NCBI GenBank assembly: GCA_963662375.2
Contig: CAXXRP010000005.1
Coordinates: 248,001 to 312,000, forward strand
From: UBA11612 sp963662375
Lineage (GTDB): Bacteria; Pseudomonadota; Alphaproteobacteria; Rhodospirillales; Rhodospirillaceae
DNA: 64,000 bases
Direction of reading: 5' to 3'
Part shown: one piece after another, positions 10,883 through 20,156 of the stretch
Numbering within the stretch: the first letter of the stretch is position 1
How the letters are laid out: each line of letters opens with the position of its first letter
Position numbers and translations under genes: made by a program
Notes under the pieces: model-generated
The model's input: the letters and a program-made list of their open reading frames with translations, nothing else
What the model was told of the DNA's origin: nothing
Databases searched by the model: none

Positions 10883-11848
10883 CTAGCCGCTAAGACCCAT
10901 CAGCCCCCGGGCAAAGCTGCGCGCCGTAAACGGGCGCAGATCGTCGGCCCCTTCGCCGATCCCTATATAATGTATCGGTAGTTTAAATTTCTCGGCCAGA
11001 GCGACGACCACGCCGCCTTTTGCCGTGCCGTCCAGCTTGGTCATCACCAAACCTGTAACACCGGCCATCTCCTTGAACACCTCGACCTGCGAGTGGGCGT
11101 TTTGGCCGACCGTGGCATCCAGCACCAAAAGAGTGGCGTGAGGCGCACTGGTATCGACCTTCTTGATGGCGCGCACGATTTTCTGCAACTCTTCCATCAA
11201 GACGCCTTTGTTTTGCAGACGGCCGGCGGTGTCTACCAGCAGAACATCATCACCGCGTCTGCGCGCTTCGCTAAAGGCGTCGAACGCCAGCCCGGCTGCA
11301 TCTGCGCCGGTCTCGCGCGCCATCACCGAACTTCCGGTCCGTTCTCCCCAGATCTGCAGTTGTTCTACAGCGGCGGCCCTGAAGGTGTCGCCCGCGGCCA
11401 TAGGCGCGCTTAAGCCCTCACGGCGAAACTGCTGCGCCAGTTTGCCAATGGTGGTAGTTTTGCCTGCGCCGTTGACGCCGACCACAAGCACCACAAAGGG
11501 TTTGTGCACGGGGTCTACCGCTAGCGGCAAAGTGACCGGTTCGAGGGTTTTTGTAATTTCGCCCGCTAGGGCTTCGCGGATTTCCTCGCCAGAAACGTCT
11601 TTGCTAAATCGGGTGGCGGCCAGCACGTCCGTAAGTCGTGCCGCGGTCGCTCCGCCCATGTCGGCGATGATGAGCAGGTCCTCAAGGTCTGCCAGCGCAC
11701 CGTCGTCCAGCTTGCGCCTTGCGACGATGTCGGAAATTCCGGTGACCAGCCGCGACGACGATTTGCTTAGTCCTTGGGCCAGGCGCGCCAGCCATCCGCT
11801 CTGCTTTGTGGGCTCGCTGCGGGGCAGGTGGTTCCTCAACGTGGGCAT
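10883..11848 (-). CDS. ftsY: Signal recognition particle receptor FtsY
   Basis: FtsY is the membrane receptor GTPase that docks ribosome-SRP complexes. The 321-residue product has the NG domain: an N-domain helical bundle, G1 GVNGAGKTTT near residue 122, AAGDTFRAAA, DTAGR near 205 and TKLDG near 268. The long acidic A domain is short or absent, as in many alphaproteobacteria. Start ATG 11846-11848 shares its A with the TAA of mtaB, so translation is probably coupled. The partner gene ffh lies nearby on the other strand. Confidence 0.96.
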   Translation of the reverse strand: MPTLRNHLPRSEPTKQSGWLARLAQGLSKSSSRLVTGISDIVARRKLDDGALADLEDLLIIADMGGATAARLTDVLAATRFSKDVSGEEIREALAGEITKTLEPVTLPLAVDPVHKPFVVLVVGVNGAGKTTTIGKLAQQFRREGLSAPMAAGDTFRAAAVEQLQIWGERTGSSVMARETGADAAGLAFDAFSEARRRGDDVLLVDTAGRLQNKGVLMEELQKIVRAIKKVDTSAPHATLLVLDATVGQNAHSQVEVFKEMAGVTGLVMTKLDGTAKGGVVVALAEKFKLPIHYIGIGEGADDLRPFTARSFARGLMGLSG

Positions 11849-13113
11849 TAGCCGATCACTTCGCCCTTCAGCACATGATCCGCTGTGCCGACCATGCGCG
11901 CAGTCACGATAGTGCCCGGTTCGCTCGGCGTGTCGAAAACCACTGGCGCGAAATGCGCACAACGTCCTTTGCCGGGACGCTCCATCAACACCTCGCTCAC
12001 CTTCCCGATTTGCGCGCGCAAATATGCGTGCAAAGCGTCCGCGCCTTTTTGCCGCAGCTGGCGTGCCCGCGCTTTGATCACGGCGCCGTTCACCTGTGGC
12101 ATATTTGCCGCCGGCGTGCCCGGTCGTATGGAATAGGGAAACACGTGTAAATACGTTAGGCCCGCCTCATCGACGATACTCAGCGTATTCTTGAACATAT
12201 CGTCAGTCTCTGTCGGGAATCCGGCGATGAGATCGGCACCGAACACGGCGTCCGGACGTAATGCTCGCACGCGGGTGCAGAAAGAAATAATGTCGGCGCG
12301 CAAATGACGGCGCTTCATGCGCTTCAGGACCATGTCATCCCCGGCTTGGGCCGAGATATGAAAATGTGGCAGCACGCGCGGTTCATCGGCGATCAAGCGG
12401 AACACGTCGTCATCCACCTCCGGCGGATCCAGGGATGATAAGCGCAGTCTTGGTAATTCCGGCACCGCCATCAACAATCGGCGCAGCATTTGCCCCAGGG
12501 TTGGCGCGCCGGGCAGGTCGCTGCCGTACCCGGTGATGTCCACGCCGGTGATAACAACTTCCTTATAACCGGCCGCGACTAGTCCGCGCACTTCCTGCGC
12601 GATACGTCCCATAGGTACGCTCCGATTATTGCCGCGCGCGAATGGAATGATGCAGAAGGTGCAGCGATGATCGCATCCTTGTTGCACTTGAACGAAGGCC
12701 CGCGCTCGACCGTTAAAACCTTCTACCAAATGTGCCGTGGTTTCCCGCACAGTCATAATGTCGCTGATAAGAACTGCATTTTTCAGCTCGGGCAGAAAGC
12801 TCTCTGCTTTCATTTTGTATTCGTTACCCAAAACCCGATTGACCGCGGGCATAGCGGCGTAACGCTCGGGATTTAGCTGCACGGCGCAGCCGGTAGCGAC
12901 AATGTGCGCGGTCGGATTTTCCCGGCGCAGGCGGCGCAGGGTTTGCAGACCTTGCCGCTCAGCTTCTTTGGTGACCGCGCAGGTGTTGACGATAACCGCG
13001 CTATCTAACCCCATAGTGCGCGCGTGCCCGCGCATCACTTCGGACTCATAGGCATTAAGGCGGCACCCCAGGCTCACCACGCGCGGGCCCCGGTCTGTGG
13101 TTTTCATCGCCAT
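11848..13113 (-). CDS. mtaB: tRNA t6A37 methylthiotransferase MtaB
   Basis: MtaB adds a methylthio group to t6A37 of tRNAs. The 421-residue product has the N-terminal UPF0004 domain (VVSLGCRLNAYESEVM, VNTCAVTKEA, ATGCAVQ) and the radical-SAM cluster motif CDHRCTFC near residues 145-152. A C-terminal TRAM-like part follows. The start is ATG 13111-13113, which overlaps the TGA of dapF by one base; the longer open frame upstream is antisense-like and rejected. It is part of dapF-mtaB-ftsY. Confidence 0.94.
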   Translation of the reverse strand: MAMKTTDRGPRVVSLGCRLNAYESEVMRGHARTMGLDSAVIVNTCAVTKEAERQGLQTLRRLRRENPTAHIVATGCAVQLNPERYAAMPAVNRVLGNEYKMKAESFLPELKNAVLISDIMTVRETTAHLVEGFNGRARAFVQVQQGCDHRCTFCIIPFARGNNRSVPMGRIAQEVRGLVAAGYKEVVITGVDITGYGSDLPGAPTLGQMLRRLLMAVPELPRLRLSSLDPPEVDDDVFRLIADEPRVLPHFHISAQAGDDMVLKRMKRRHLRADIISFCTRVRALRPDAVFGADLIAGFPTETDDMFKNTLSIVDEAGLTYLHVFPYSIRPGTPAANMPQVNGAVIKARARQLRQKGADALHAYLRAQIGKVSEVLMERPGKGRCAHFAPVVFDTPSEPGTIVTARMVGTADHVLKGEVIG

Positions 13114-13964
13114 CACGTCAGGAGGCTCCCGTCCAACGTGCCGGTGAAGCTCTCCGCAACGGGCCCGGCCATGATGACGTGGCCGTCGTCGCGCCACTCG
13201 ATGTTCAGATCGCCGCTGTCCAACGAAACGATCGCTTTGCGGCTCGACAATCCGCGCCGCGCGGCCGCTACAAGGGCTGCGCATGCGCCGGTGCCGCAAG
13301 CGCGGGTGATGCCAGCGCCGCGCTCCCACACCCGCATGCGAAGATGTGCTCCGTCCAAAATCTGAACGATCTCCACATTCGTTCGTTCGGGAAACAACGG
13401 ATGATGCTCTAACTTCGGCCCTAGGGCGGCAAGACTAATGGCCTCTACGTCGTCGACAAAGAACACTATGTGCGGGTTGCCCACGCCGACGCCCACGGGA
13501 TCTCGCAGCGGACCCTCATTTATCTGCAGGTGTAAGGTGTCGGTCTGTTTAGCCAGGGGGATGTCCTGCCAATCGTCGCGCGCCGGTCCCATATCCACGG
13601 CGATCAAGTTGCCGGAAACTTGTTTCGCAATCACCGGCCCCGCGTTTGTTTCCAGCACGACCTCATCTTTGCCGCTCTCGTCCAGCAGCAGCTGGGCGAC
13701 ACAGCGGCTGCCGTTACCGCAACTGGCCACCACGCCGCCGTCGGCATTGCGGACGGCCATGAAGGCGTCGCCGCCGTTCCGTGCGGGTTCAATGATCAGG
13801 ATTTGGTCACACCCGACCCCGGTTCGTCTGCTGGAGATGGCTTTGGCGGATTTTGGGGTTAGCGCCACGGCCGTCAAACGGGCGTCCAGGACAACGAAAT
13901 CATTGCCGAGGCCGTGCATCTTACGGAAGGAAAGTTCTGCTGCCGCTGACTGGGTTGCTACCAT
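13113..13964 (-). CDS. dapF: Diaminopimelate epimerase DapF
   Basis: DapF converts LL- to meso-diaminopimelate for lysine and peptidoglycan synthesis. The 283-residue product has both catalytic cysteines, Cys82 in SCGNGSR and Cys223 in ACGTGACA, plus the KMHGLGNDFVVLD start. I use ATG 13962-13964 (MVATQSAAAELSFRK), preceded by AAGG; the open frame extends 24 codons further without similarity. It is the first gene of dapF-mtaB-ftsY. Confidence 0.95.
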   Translation of the reverse strand: MVATQSAAAELSFRKMHGLGNDFVVLDARLTAVALTPKSAKAISSRRTGVGCDQILIIEPARNGGDAFMAVRNADGGVVASCGNGSRCVAQLLLDESGKDEVVLETNAGPVIAKQVSGNLIAVDMGPARDDWQDIPLAKQTDTLHLQINEGPLRDPVGVGVGNPHIVFFVDDVEAISLAALGPKLEHHPLFPERTNVEIVQILDGAHLRMRVWERGAGITRACGTGACAALVAAARRGLSSRKAIVSLDSGDLNIEWRDDGHVIMAGPVAESFTGTLDGSLLT

Positions 13965-14305
13965 GCTGCGCCTTATATGGGTAGGGCTGAGGCCTGTCCA
14001 GGGCGCCTGCCAACCTTCACACTGCAATTGGGCCATCTTAACGTACTGTATTTTATGGCGTAATCGCCTTTTCCTTGACTCTATATGGTACGCAGCGTAC
14101 CAACGGCGTGCTTTGGATAGTTCCTTTTTTCGCGGCTCTAAAGCACAAGTTCTTACGAAAGCTTTTGGCCATCCGCTCCCATGGGGGCCAGCCAGTCCGC
14201 AAACATATGCGCACTGGCGCGAGCGGCGTTTGGCTTATGGAGCTGGCGATTTAGTCAGCGATTTGGCCAGAGATTTGTATAGAGATATGGAGTGTTGCAG
14301 CACCG
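13965..14305. other. Divergent intergenic region between dapF and ffh
   Basis: No gene is seen in these 341 bases. The region must carry promoters for both directions and holds a perfect palindrome (14086-14102). Confidence 0.5.
14086..14102. promoter_or_regulatory. Perfect 8-1-8 inverted repeat, possible operator
   Basis: TGGTACGC, one base (A), then GCGTACCA form a perfect inverted repeat just after a TTGACT hexamer (14075-14080). No U-tract follows, so it is not a terminator. The geometry fits a dimeric repressor site, but no regulator is identified. Confidence 0.35.
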
Positions 14306-15724
14306 ATGTTTGATGCCTTAACAGAAAAGCTAGGCGCCGTTTTAGGCAAACTCACCCGTCGCGGGGCCCTGTCCGCAGCCGACGTGATGGCGGCCATGCG
14401 TGAAGTGCGCGTTGCGTTGCTGGAAGCCGACGTCGCGCTGCCGGTGGTGAAATGTTTTATCGCCAACGTGAGCGAACAGGCCGTCGGCGAGCAGGTGGTC
14501 AAGTCCGTCACACCGGGCCAGATGGTGGTCAAGATCGTTAACGACGAGCTGGTCGCCATGCTCGGCGGAGAGAATGCGCCACAGGGCCTTGATCTTGCCG
14601 CGCCCGCTCCGGTCGGTGTGCTCATGCTCGGTCTGCAAGGATCGGGCAAGACGACCACCACCGCTAAGATCGCCCATCGCCTGCAAGGCAAGAATAAGAA
14701 GCGGGTGTTGATGGTGTCTCTGGATACCTATCGTCCTGCCGCGCAGGAGCAGCTCTCAATTTTGGGCAAACAAGTGAACGTCGACACGTTGCCTATCGTT
14801 GCGGGGGAAAAGCCGCTCGATATCGCCAAACGTGGACTTATCGAGGCGCGGCGCGGCGTCTTCGATGTCGTGCTGTTTGATACCGCTGGCCGATTAACCA
14901 TCGATGAAGTCATGATGGCCGAAGTCTCCGCCGTGCGCGATGCGGTGAAACCGCACGAAACGCTACTCGTCACCGATGCCATAATCGGCCAGGACGCGGT
15001 TACAACGGCGCAGGCCTTTAACGAAAAAATTGGCGTCACAGGCATTGTTCTTACTCGCGTGGACGGCGATGCCCGCGGAGGCGCGGCCTTGTCCATGCGC
15101 GCGGTGACCGGGAGACCCATCAAATACATCGGTATCGGCGAGAAAATCGACGCCATCGACGTGTTCCATCCCTCGCGCATCGCTGGCCGCATCCTCGGAA
15201 TGGGCGATGTAGTCAGCCTGGTGGAGAAGGCCGTCGAAACCATTGATCAGGACAAGGCCGAAAAGCTCGCTGCACGCATGATGGAGGGCCGGTTCGACCT
15301 CAACGACATGCTTGCCCAACTGCAACAAGTGCAGCGCATGGGCAATATGAAAAGCATCGTGGGTCTTATTCCCGGTTTGGGAAAAGCTGTGAAGCAGGTG
15401 AAAGACGCCAATCTTGATCCAAAAGCGTTCAAACGGCAGGAAGCGATAATCCAATCCATGACGCCGAAGGAACGGTGTCTCCCCGGCGTCATCAAGGCCT
15501 CGCGTAAACAGCGCATCGCGGCGGGTTCGGGTGTGACGGTCGCCGATGTGAACAAGGTGCTGAAACAGCATCAGCAGATGGAAACCATGATGAAGCGCAT
15601 GAAGAAAGTGGGCGGCCCCGGGGCGCTGGCCGGGCTCTTGTCCGGCGGTGCTGGTGGCCCGGGCGGACTTAAGGGTGGTGGTATTATGCCGCTTCCCGGC
15701 GGCCCACCGTTCGGACGCAGATAG
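14306..15724 (+). CDS. ffh: Signal recognition particle protein Ffh
   Basis: Ffh binds the SRP RNA and signal sequences and pairs with FtsY. The 472-residue product has the N domain, G1 GLQGSGKTTTTAK, SLDTYRPAA, DTAGR, TRVDGDARGG, and the methionine-rich M domain with the RNA-binding stretch ending in GSG (near residues 400-408) and a Gly/Pro-rich tail. In the M domain the usual Arg-rich run after SMTPKER is CLPGVIKASRK; this is unusual in detail but the frame is intact. The gene ends with TAG, showing TAG is a normal stop here. Confidence 0.96.
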   Translation: MFDALTEKLGAVLGKLTRRGALSAADVMAAMREVRVALLEADVALPVVKCFIANVSEQAVGEQVVKSVTPGQMVVKIVNDELVAMLGGENAPQGLDLAAPAPVGVLMLGLQGSGKTTTTAKIAHRLQGKNKKRVLMVSLDTYRPAAQEQLSILGKQVNVDTLPIVAGEKPLDIAKRGLIEARRGVFDVVLFDTAGRLTIDEVMMAEVSAVRDAVKPHETLLVTDAIIGQDAVTTAQAFNEKIGVTGIVLTRVDGDARGGAALSMRAVTGRPIKYIGIGEKIDAIDVFHPSRIAGRILGMGDVVSLVEKAVETIDQDKAEKLAARMMEGRFDLNDMLAQLQQVQRMGNMKSIVGLIPGLGKAVKQVKDANLDPKAFKRQEAIIQSMTPKERCLPGVIKASRKQRIAAGSGVTVADVNKVLKQHQQMETMMKRMKKVGGPGALAGLLSGGAGGPGGLKGGGIMPLPGGPPFGRR

Positions 15725-15772
15725 TCATACTAAATCCACGAATAAAATTTAAGCAAAGGATATCAGAATCAC

Positions 15773-16258
15773 ATGTCTTTGAGAATCAGATTGTCGCGCG
15801 GCGGCGCAAAGAAAGCGCCATTCTATCGTTTGGTTGTTGCCGACTCGCGTTCGCCGCGGGATGGCCGATTCATAGAGCGTGTTGGTACCCACAACCCGCG
15901 CCTTCCTCACGACCACGAGGGACGGCTGATCGTGAAGGAGGACCGCATCAAGCATTGGATGAGTATCGGGGCGCTTCCCACGGACCGCGTGCAGCGTCTC
16001 CTATCCAAGATAGGACTAACCGAAATACCGACAATTCACGAACAAACCAAAAAGAACAAGCCGCGCGCCAAAAGGGTTGAGCGTATGAAGGAAGCAAAAG
16101 AAGCAGCAAAGACCACTGTTGAGTCTGCGGACAAGGAAAAGACGGCCGCCGAAGCGGTCCCTGCGGCAGAAGCTCCTGCGGTTGAGACGCCAGCTGAGGA
16201 AGCTCTGGCCGCCGAGACGCCTGCAGAGGAAAAGACTGAGAAAAAGACAGAAGTGTAA
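15773..16258 (+). CDS. rpsP: 30S ribosomal protein S16
   Basis: S16 is a small-subunit assembly protein. The first ~80 residues are typical (SLRIRLSRGGAKKAPFYRLV and VVADSRSPRDGRFIERVG). The 161-residue length comes from a Lys-rich then Ala/Glu/Pro-rich C-terminal tail with a repeated VETPAEE/AETPAEE pattern, common in alphaproteobacterial S16. It begins the rpsP-rimM-trmD-rplS cluster, 48 bases after ffh. Confidence 0.96.
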   Translation: MSLRIRLSRGGAKKAPFYRLVVADSRSPRDGRFIERVGTHNPRLPHDHEGRLIVKEDRIKHWMSIGALPTDRVQRLLSKIGLTEIPTIHEQTKKNKPRAKRVERMKEAKEAAKTTVESADKEKTAAEAVPAAEAPAVETPAEEALAAETPAEEKTEKKTEV

Positions 16259-16288
16259 GACAAGAGAGATCACCACCGGATTGCGGGC

Positions 16289-16861
16289 ATGGCAAATGAA
16301 CCGACGCAAATCTGTCTCGGCATTGTCGTCGGCGCAAAAGGCCTGCGCGGCGAAATCAGGGTCAAGAGCTACACTGATGACGCACAAGACGTCGCGGCCT
16401 ACGGGCCTGTATGTACCGATGACGGCCGCACGCTGGATCTGGCCGTTACCGGCACCGCCAAGGGTGTGGTGATCGTGAAGGTGGACGGGATAGATGACCG
16501 GGTGCAGGCCAATGCATTGAAGGGCCTTAAGCTCCATGTCGATCGCAGCGCCTTGCCGCCGCCTGGTGCCGACTCACTCTATCAGGCCGATCTTATCGGC
16601 CTGCGTGTGGAACGCACCGATGGGGAGATTGCCGGGAGGGTTACGGCCTTTCATAATTTCGGCGGCGGCGATGTATTGGAAGTGGAAGATGGCAATGGCG
16701 AGGCGGTCCTTCTCCCCTTCACTGAGGTGGCCATAGCTGAAGTGGATATAAAGGGCCGACGGATCTTGGTCACGCCGCTTCCAGGCCTTTTTGATGATGG
16801 CGGGATCGACGCATCTGATGCCGGTGATCAGCCGGCGACATCGAAAACTTCGGAAACGTGA
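16289..16861 (+). CDS. rimM: 16S rRNA processing protein RimM
   Basis: RimM assists 30S head maturation by binding S19. The 190-residue product has the N-terminal beta-barrel (CLGIVVGAKGLRGEIRVKSY) and the PRC-barrel (YQADLIGLRVER, VTAFHNFGGGDVLEVE, LLPFTEVAIAEVD). The last ~20 residues are an unstructured-looking tail. It lies between rpsP and trmD, the standard order. Confidence 0.94.
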   Translation: MANEPTQICLGIVVGAKGLRGEIRVKSYTDDAQDVAAYGPVCTDDGRTLDLAVTGTAKGVVIVKVDGIDDRVQANALKGLKLHVDRSALPPPGADSLYQADLIGLRVERTDGEIAGRVTAFHNFGGGDVLEVEDGNGEAVLLPFTEVAIAEVDIKGRRILVTPLPGLFDDGGIDASDAGDQPATSKTSET

Positions 16862-16906
16862 GGCGCGGACACATGGTTAACGCTCTTCCGCTGGAGGCGG
16901 GGTGAC

Positions 16907-17626
16907 ATGGCAACCGACGTGCCCTTTAGGGCGGTGGCGTTGACGCTGTTCCCAGAGATGTTCCCGGGCCCACTCAGCTTCTCCTTGGCTGGAAAGGCCC
17001 TTGAAGACGGAGCCTGGGCGCTGGAAACGGTGGACATTCGCAGATTTGCGAGCGATAAGCACCGCACCGTGGATGACAGCCCCTTCGGGGGCGGCGCCGG
17101 CATGGTGATGAGGCCTGATGTATTAGAGGCCGCCGTTGCCGCGTTCCACCCCCCAGGCACGCCGCTGATCTACCTCACCCCCAGGGGCCGGTTGTTGGAT
17201 CAGTCTCGGGTGCGAACTTTGGCGGCGGGGCAGGGCATGAGCGTCATTTGCGGCCGTTATGAAGGCGTTGATGAACGTTTTCTCGCGGCGAGAAAAGTGG
17301 AGGAAGTTAGTCTCGGCGACTTCATCCTGTCCGGCGGCGAGCCGGCGGCCATTGCGCTCTTGGATGCGGTGGTGCGTTTGTTGCCAGGTGTTGTTGGCAA
17401 GGCAGAGTCATTGGAGGACGAGAGTTTCGAGACGGATTTGCTTGAGTATCCGCACTACACGCGACCGGATCCTTGGAATGGGCGCGACGTGCCGGAGATA
17501 CTAAAATCTGGTCACCATGCGAAGGTAGAGGCATGGCGGCGAGCACAATCCGAGGAAATTACCCGCGCGCGGCGGCCCGATTTGTGGGCGCGTCACCAAG
17601 CCGGGGATAAAGGGACCAAGAAGTAA
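16907..17626 (+). CDS. trmD: tRNA (guanine37-N1)-methyltransferase TrmD
   Basis: TrmD makes m1G37 in tRNAs to prevent frameshifting. The 239-residue product has the trefoil-knot SAM site: LTLFPEMFPGPL at the start, DDSPFGGGAGMVMRPDV, YLTPRGRLLDQ, ICGRYEGVDERF and LGDFILSGGEPAA. The ATG at 16907 follows a GGAGGCGGGGT ribosome-binding site. Third in rpsP-rimM-trmD-rplS. Confidence 0.96.
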   Translation: MATDVPFRAVALTLFPEMFPGPLSFSLAGKALEDGAWALETVDIRRFASDKHRTVDDSPFGGGAGMVMRPDVLEAAVAAFHPPGTPLIYLTPRGRLLDQSRVRTLAAGQGMSVICGRYEGVDERFLAARKVEEVSLGDFILSGGEPAAIALLDAVVRLLPGVVGKAESLEDESFETDLLEYPHYTRPDPWNGRDVPEILKSGHHAKVEAWRRAQSEEITRARRPDLWARHQAGDKGTKK

Positions 17627-17640
17627 GAAGGACAACGGCG

Positions 17641-18027
17641 ATGAATACGTTGCAGACTATAGAAAAAGAATACGCAGCCGAGTTGGAAGCCAAGCGCGAG
17701 GTGCCAGTGTTTACGCCCGGCGATACTGTGCGTGTGCACGTAAAAGTGTCCGAGGGGCAGCGCGAACGCATCCAGGCCTATGAAGGTGTGTGCATCGCCT
17801 GCAAGAAGGCTGGCATAAATTCGTCCTTCACCGTGCGTAAAATCTCCTTCGGCGAAGGCGTTGAGCGTGTGTTTCCGCTGTACGGCCCGATTATCGACAA
17901 GATCGAAGTGGTGCGTCGAGGCAAGGTGCGTCGCGCGAAGCTGTACTATCTTCGCGAACGCCGGGGCCGCGCGGCCCGCATTGCCGAAGATACGTCCCAC
18001 CTGGCCCGGGTTGCCGACAAGAAATAA
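17641..18027 (+). CDS. rplS: 50S ribosomal protein L19
   Basis: L19 lies at the 30S-50S interface. The 128-residue product shows FTPGDTVRVHVKVSEG, RIQAYEGVCIA, SSFTVRKISFGEGVERVFPL and VVRRGKVRRAKLYYLRERRG, all family hallmarks. It closes the ribosomal cluster, 14 bases after trmD, with AGAAGG before the ATG. Confidence 0.96.
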   Translation: MNTLQTIEKEYAAELEAKREVPVFTPGDTVRVHVKVSEGQRERIQAYEGVCIACKKAGINSSFTVRKISFGEGVERVFPLYGPIIDKIEVVRRGKVRRAKLYYLRERRGRAARIAEDTSHLARVADKK

Positions 18028-18075
18028 AGCGCGCCTGCGGTGCGATTCGCACACGCAGGTTCTCAACGTGAGCCC

Positions 18076-19485
18076 ATGATGAGTCAGCCGCGCACGTTGT
18101 ACGATAAGCTGTGGGCCAGCCATGTCGTTACGACTGACGACACTGGCAATGCCATTTTATATATCGATCTCCATCTGGTTCACGAAGTCACCTCACCTCA
18201 GGCCTTCGAGGGTCTAAAGCTGGTGGGGCGAAGGGTGCGCGCCCCGGCGAAGACCATAGCTGTGCCCGACCACAACGTCCCCACAACCCCCGATCGTCTC
18301 GAGCGCATAGATGATCCTGAGGGGCGGCTGCAGTTGCAAACCCTCGAATCCAACTGCGCTGAATTCGGTGTGCCCTACATCCCCATGAATGATATCCGCC
18401 AGGGTATCGTGCACATTATCGGTCCCGAACAGGGGCACACGCAGCCTGGTAAAACAATCGTCTGCGGCGACTCTCACACGTCGACTCACGGCGCGTTTGG
18501 CGCGCTAGCGTTCGGCATCGGCGCGTCGGAAGTAGAACACGTCCTGGCGACTCAAACGTTGGCTATGAAGAAATCGAAAACCATGTGCGTGCATGCGGAA
18601 GGCGCTCTACCAGCGGGCGTGACCGCCAAGGATCTTGCCCTCGCGATTATCGGTAAAATTGGCGCGGCGGGTGGTAACGGCCATGTTATCGAATACGCAG
18701 GTAAGGCTTTTACGGACCTGTCCATGGAAGGCCGCATGACCGTATGCAATATGTCCATTGAGGGCGGCGCCCGCGCCGGCATTGTTGCTGCGGACGAGAA
18801 AACATTCGAGTACATTAAGGGCAGACCTCATGCGCCTAAAGGCGCTGCATGGGAACAAGCAGTCAGCTACTGGAAGACATTACGGACCGATTCGGGTGCT
18901 GCATTTGACTCAAAGGTAACTCTATCGGCATCGGAACTAATTCCGCACGTCACCTGGGGCACTAGTCCCGAAGATGTACTGCCCATCACCGGAAACATCC
19001 CGGATCCCACCGGCTTCGCCGATCCAGCTAAGCGCGATGCCGCAAAACGTTCTCTGGAATATATGGGTTTGACACCGGGCACGCCACTGGCGTGCGTCAA
19101 GATTGATAGGGTGTTTATCGGTTCGTGCACCAATGGGCGCATCGAGGATTTACGCGCGGCAGCAGCGGTTCTAAAAGGCAGGAAGGTCGCCGAGGGGGTT
19201 GGTGTGCTCATCGTGCCTGGCTCTGGCCTCGTTAAGAATCAGGCAGAGGAAGAGGGCCTCGATCAAATCTTCACCGCCGCCGGCGCTCAGTGGCGAGAGC
19301 CCGGGTGTTCCATGTGTTTAGGAATGAACCCGGATAGTCTACGGCCCGGTGAGCGCTGCGCGTCAACGTCCAACCGCAACTTTGAAGGTCGCCAGGGTGT
19401 CGGCGGACGCACCCACCTTGTCAGTCCCGCAATGGCCGCCGCGGCGGCAGTCACCGGCCGCCTGACCGACGTCAGAACGATTTAG
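18076..19485 (+). CDS. leuC: 3-isopropylmalate dehydratase large subunit LeuC
   Basis: With LeuD, this [4Fe-4S] aconitase-family enzyme isomerises 2- to 3-isopropylmalate in leucine synthesis. The 469-residue product has cluster cysteines Cys351 (GSCTNGR), Cys411 and Cys414 (CSMCLGMN), and HTSTHGAFGALAFGIG. I start at the first of two tandem ATGs (18076, 18079). It is intact, although the next pathway gene, leuB, is not. Confidence 0.95.
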   Translation: MMSQPRTLYDKLWASHVVTTDDTGNAILYIDLHLVHEVTSPQAFEGLKLVGRRVRAPAKTIAVPDHNVPTTPDRLERIDDPEGRLQLQTLESNCAEFGVPYIPMNDIRQGIVHIIGPEQGHTQPGKTIVCGDSHTSTHGAFGALAFGIGASEVEHVLATQTLAMKKSKTMCVHAEGALPAGVTAKDLALAIIGKIGAAGGNGHVIEYAGKAFTDLSMEGRMTVCNMSIEGGARAGIVAADEKTFEYIKGRPHAPKGAAWEQAVSYWKTLRTDSGAAFDSKVTLSASELIPHVTWGTSPEDVLPITGNIPDPTGFADPAKRDAAKRSLEYMGLTPGTPLACVKIDRVFIGSCTNGRIEDLRAAAAVLKGRKVAEGVGVLIVPGSGLVKNQAEEEGLDQIFTAAGAQWREPGCSMCLGMNPDSLRPGERCASTSNRNFEGRQGVGGRTHLVSPAMAAAAAVTGRLTDVRTI

Positions 19486-19490
19486 CCGTC

Positions 19491-20108
19491 ATGGAAAAGT
19501 TCAAAATCCTCACTTCCATCACCGCACCTCTGACCCAAGTCAATGTCGATACGGACATGATTATTCCCGCGCGTTTTCTCAAGACCGTCAAGCGCACCGG
19601 CCTCGGCAAGTCAGTGTTCTACGCAATGCGTTACGATGAGACTGGTAAAGAGCGCCCCGATTTTATCCTGAACAAAGAGCCGTACCGCCGCGTGAAAATA
19701 CTCATCACCGGCGCCAATTTCGGCTGCGGCTCGTCCCGCGAACACGCGCCGTGGAGTCTGGCGGATTTCGGTGTTCGGTGCATTATCGGCCCCAGTTTCG
19801 CAGACATCTTTCACAGTAATTGTTTTAAGAATGGCATTTTGTGCATCGCTCTCCCCCAGGCACAGGTGGATAAACTGGCAGCTATGGCCGGCGCCGGTAC
19901 CACAGCCAGTGGTGAGTTCACAGTCGACCTAGAAAGCGAAACCATTACCGCGCCCGATGGCGGCGTTATTTCGTTCGGTGTTGATGCAAAGCGCCGAGAT
20001 AATCTCTTAAACGGCATCGACGATATCGATCTCACCTTGCAGCAACGGGACAAAATCCAGGCCTTTGAAGAAAGGCAACGCCGCGAACAGCCATGGCTGT
20101 CCGCATAG
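19491..20108 (+). CDS. leuD: 3-isopropylmalate dehydratase small subunit LeuD
   Basis: LeuD is the swivelling small subunit of isopropylmalate isomerase. The 205-residue product has NVDTDMIIPARFLKT, the GANFGCGSSREHAPW signature and IGPSFADIFHSNCFKNGIL. It begins five bases after leuC and ends 48 bases before the start codon of the broken leuB. Confidence 0.95.
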   Translation: MEKFKILTSITAPLTQVNVDTDMIIPARFLKTVKRTGLGKSVFYAMRYDETGKERPDFILNKEPYRRVKILITGANFGCGSSREHAPWSLADFGVRCIIGPSFADIFHSNCFKNGILCIALPQAQVDKLAAMAGAGTTASGEFTVDLESETITAPDGGVISFGVDAKRRDNLLNGIDDIDLTLQQRDKIQAFEERQRREQPWLSA

Positions 20109-20156
20109 CTCACGTTCTAATCTCTCGATACAGCTCAGAACAGAGGGTCCGCAGCC

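Noticed and set aside
11163..11912. A 249-codon plus-strand frame over ftsY.
   Set aside because: Low-complexity Ser/Arg/Ala sequence, antisense of a recognised gene.
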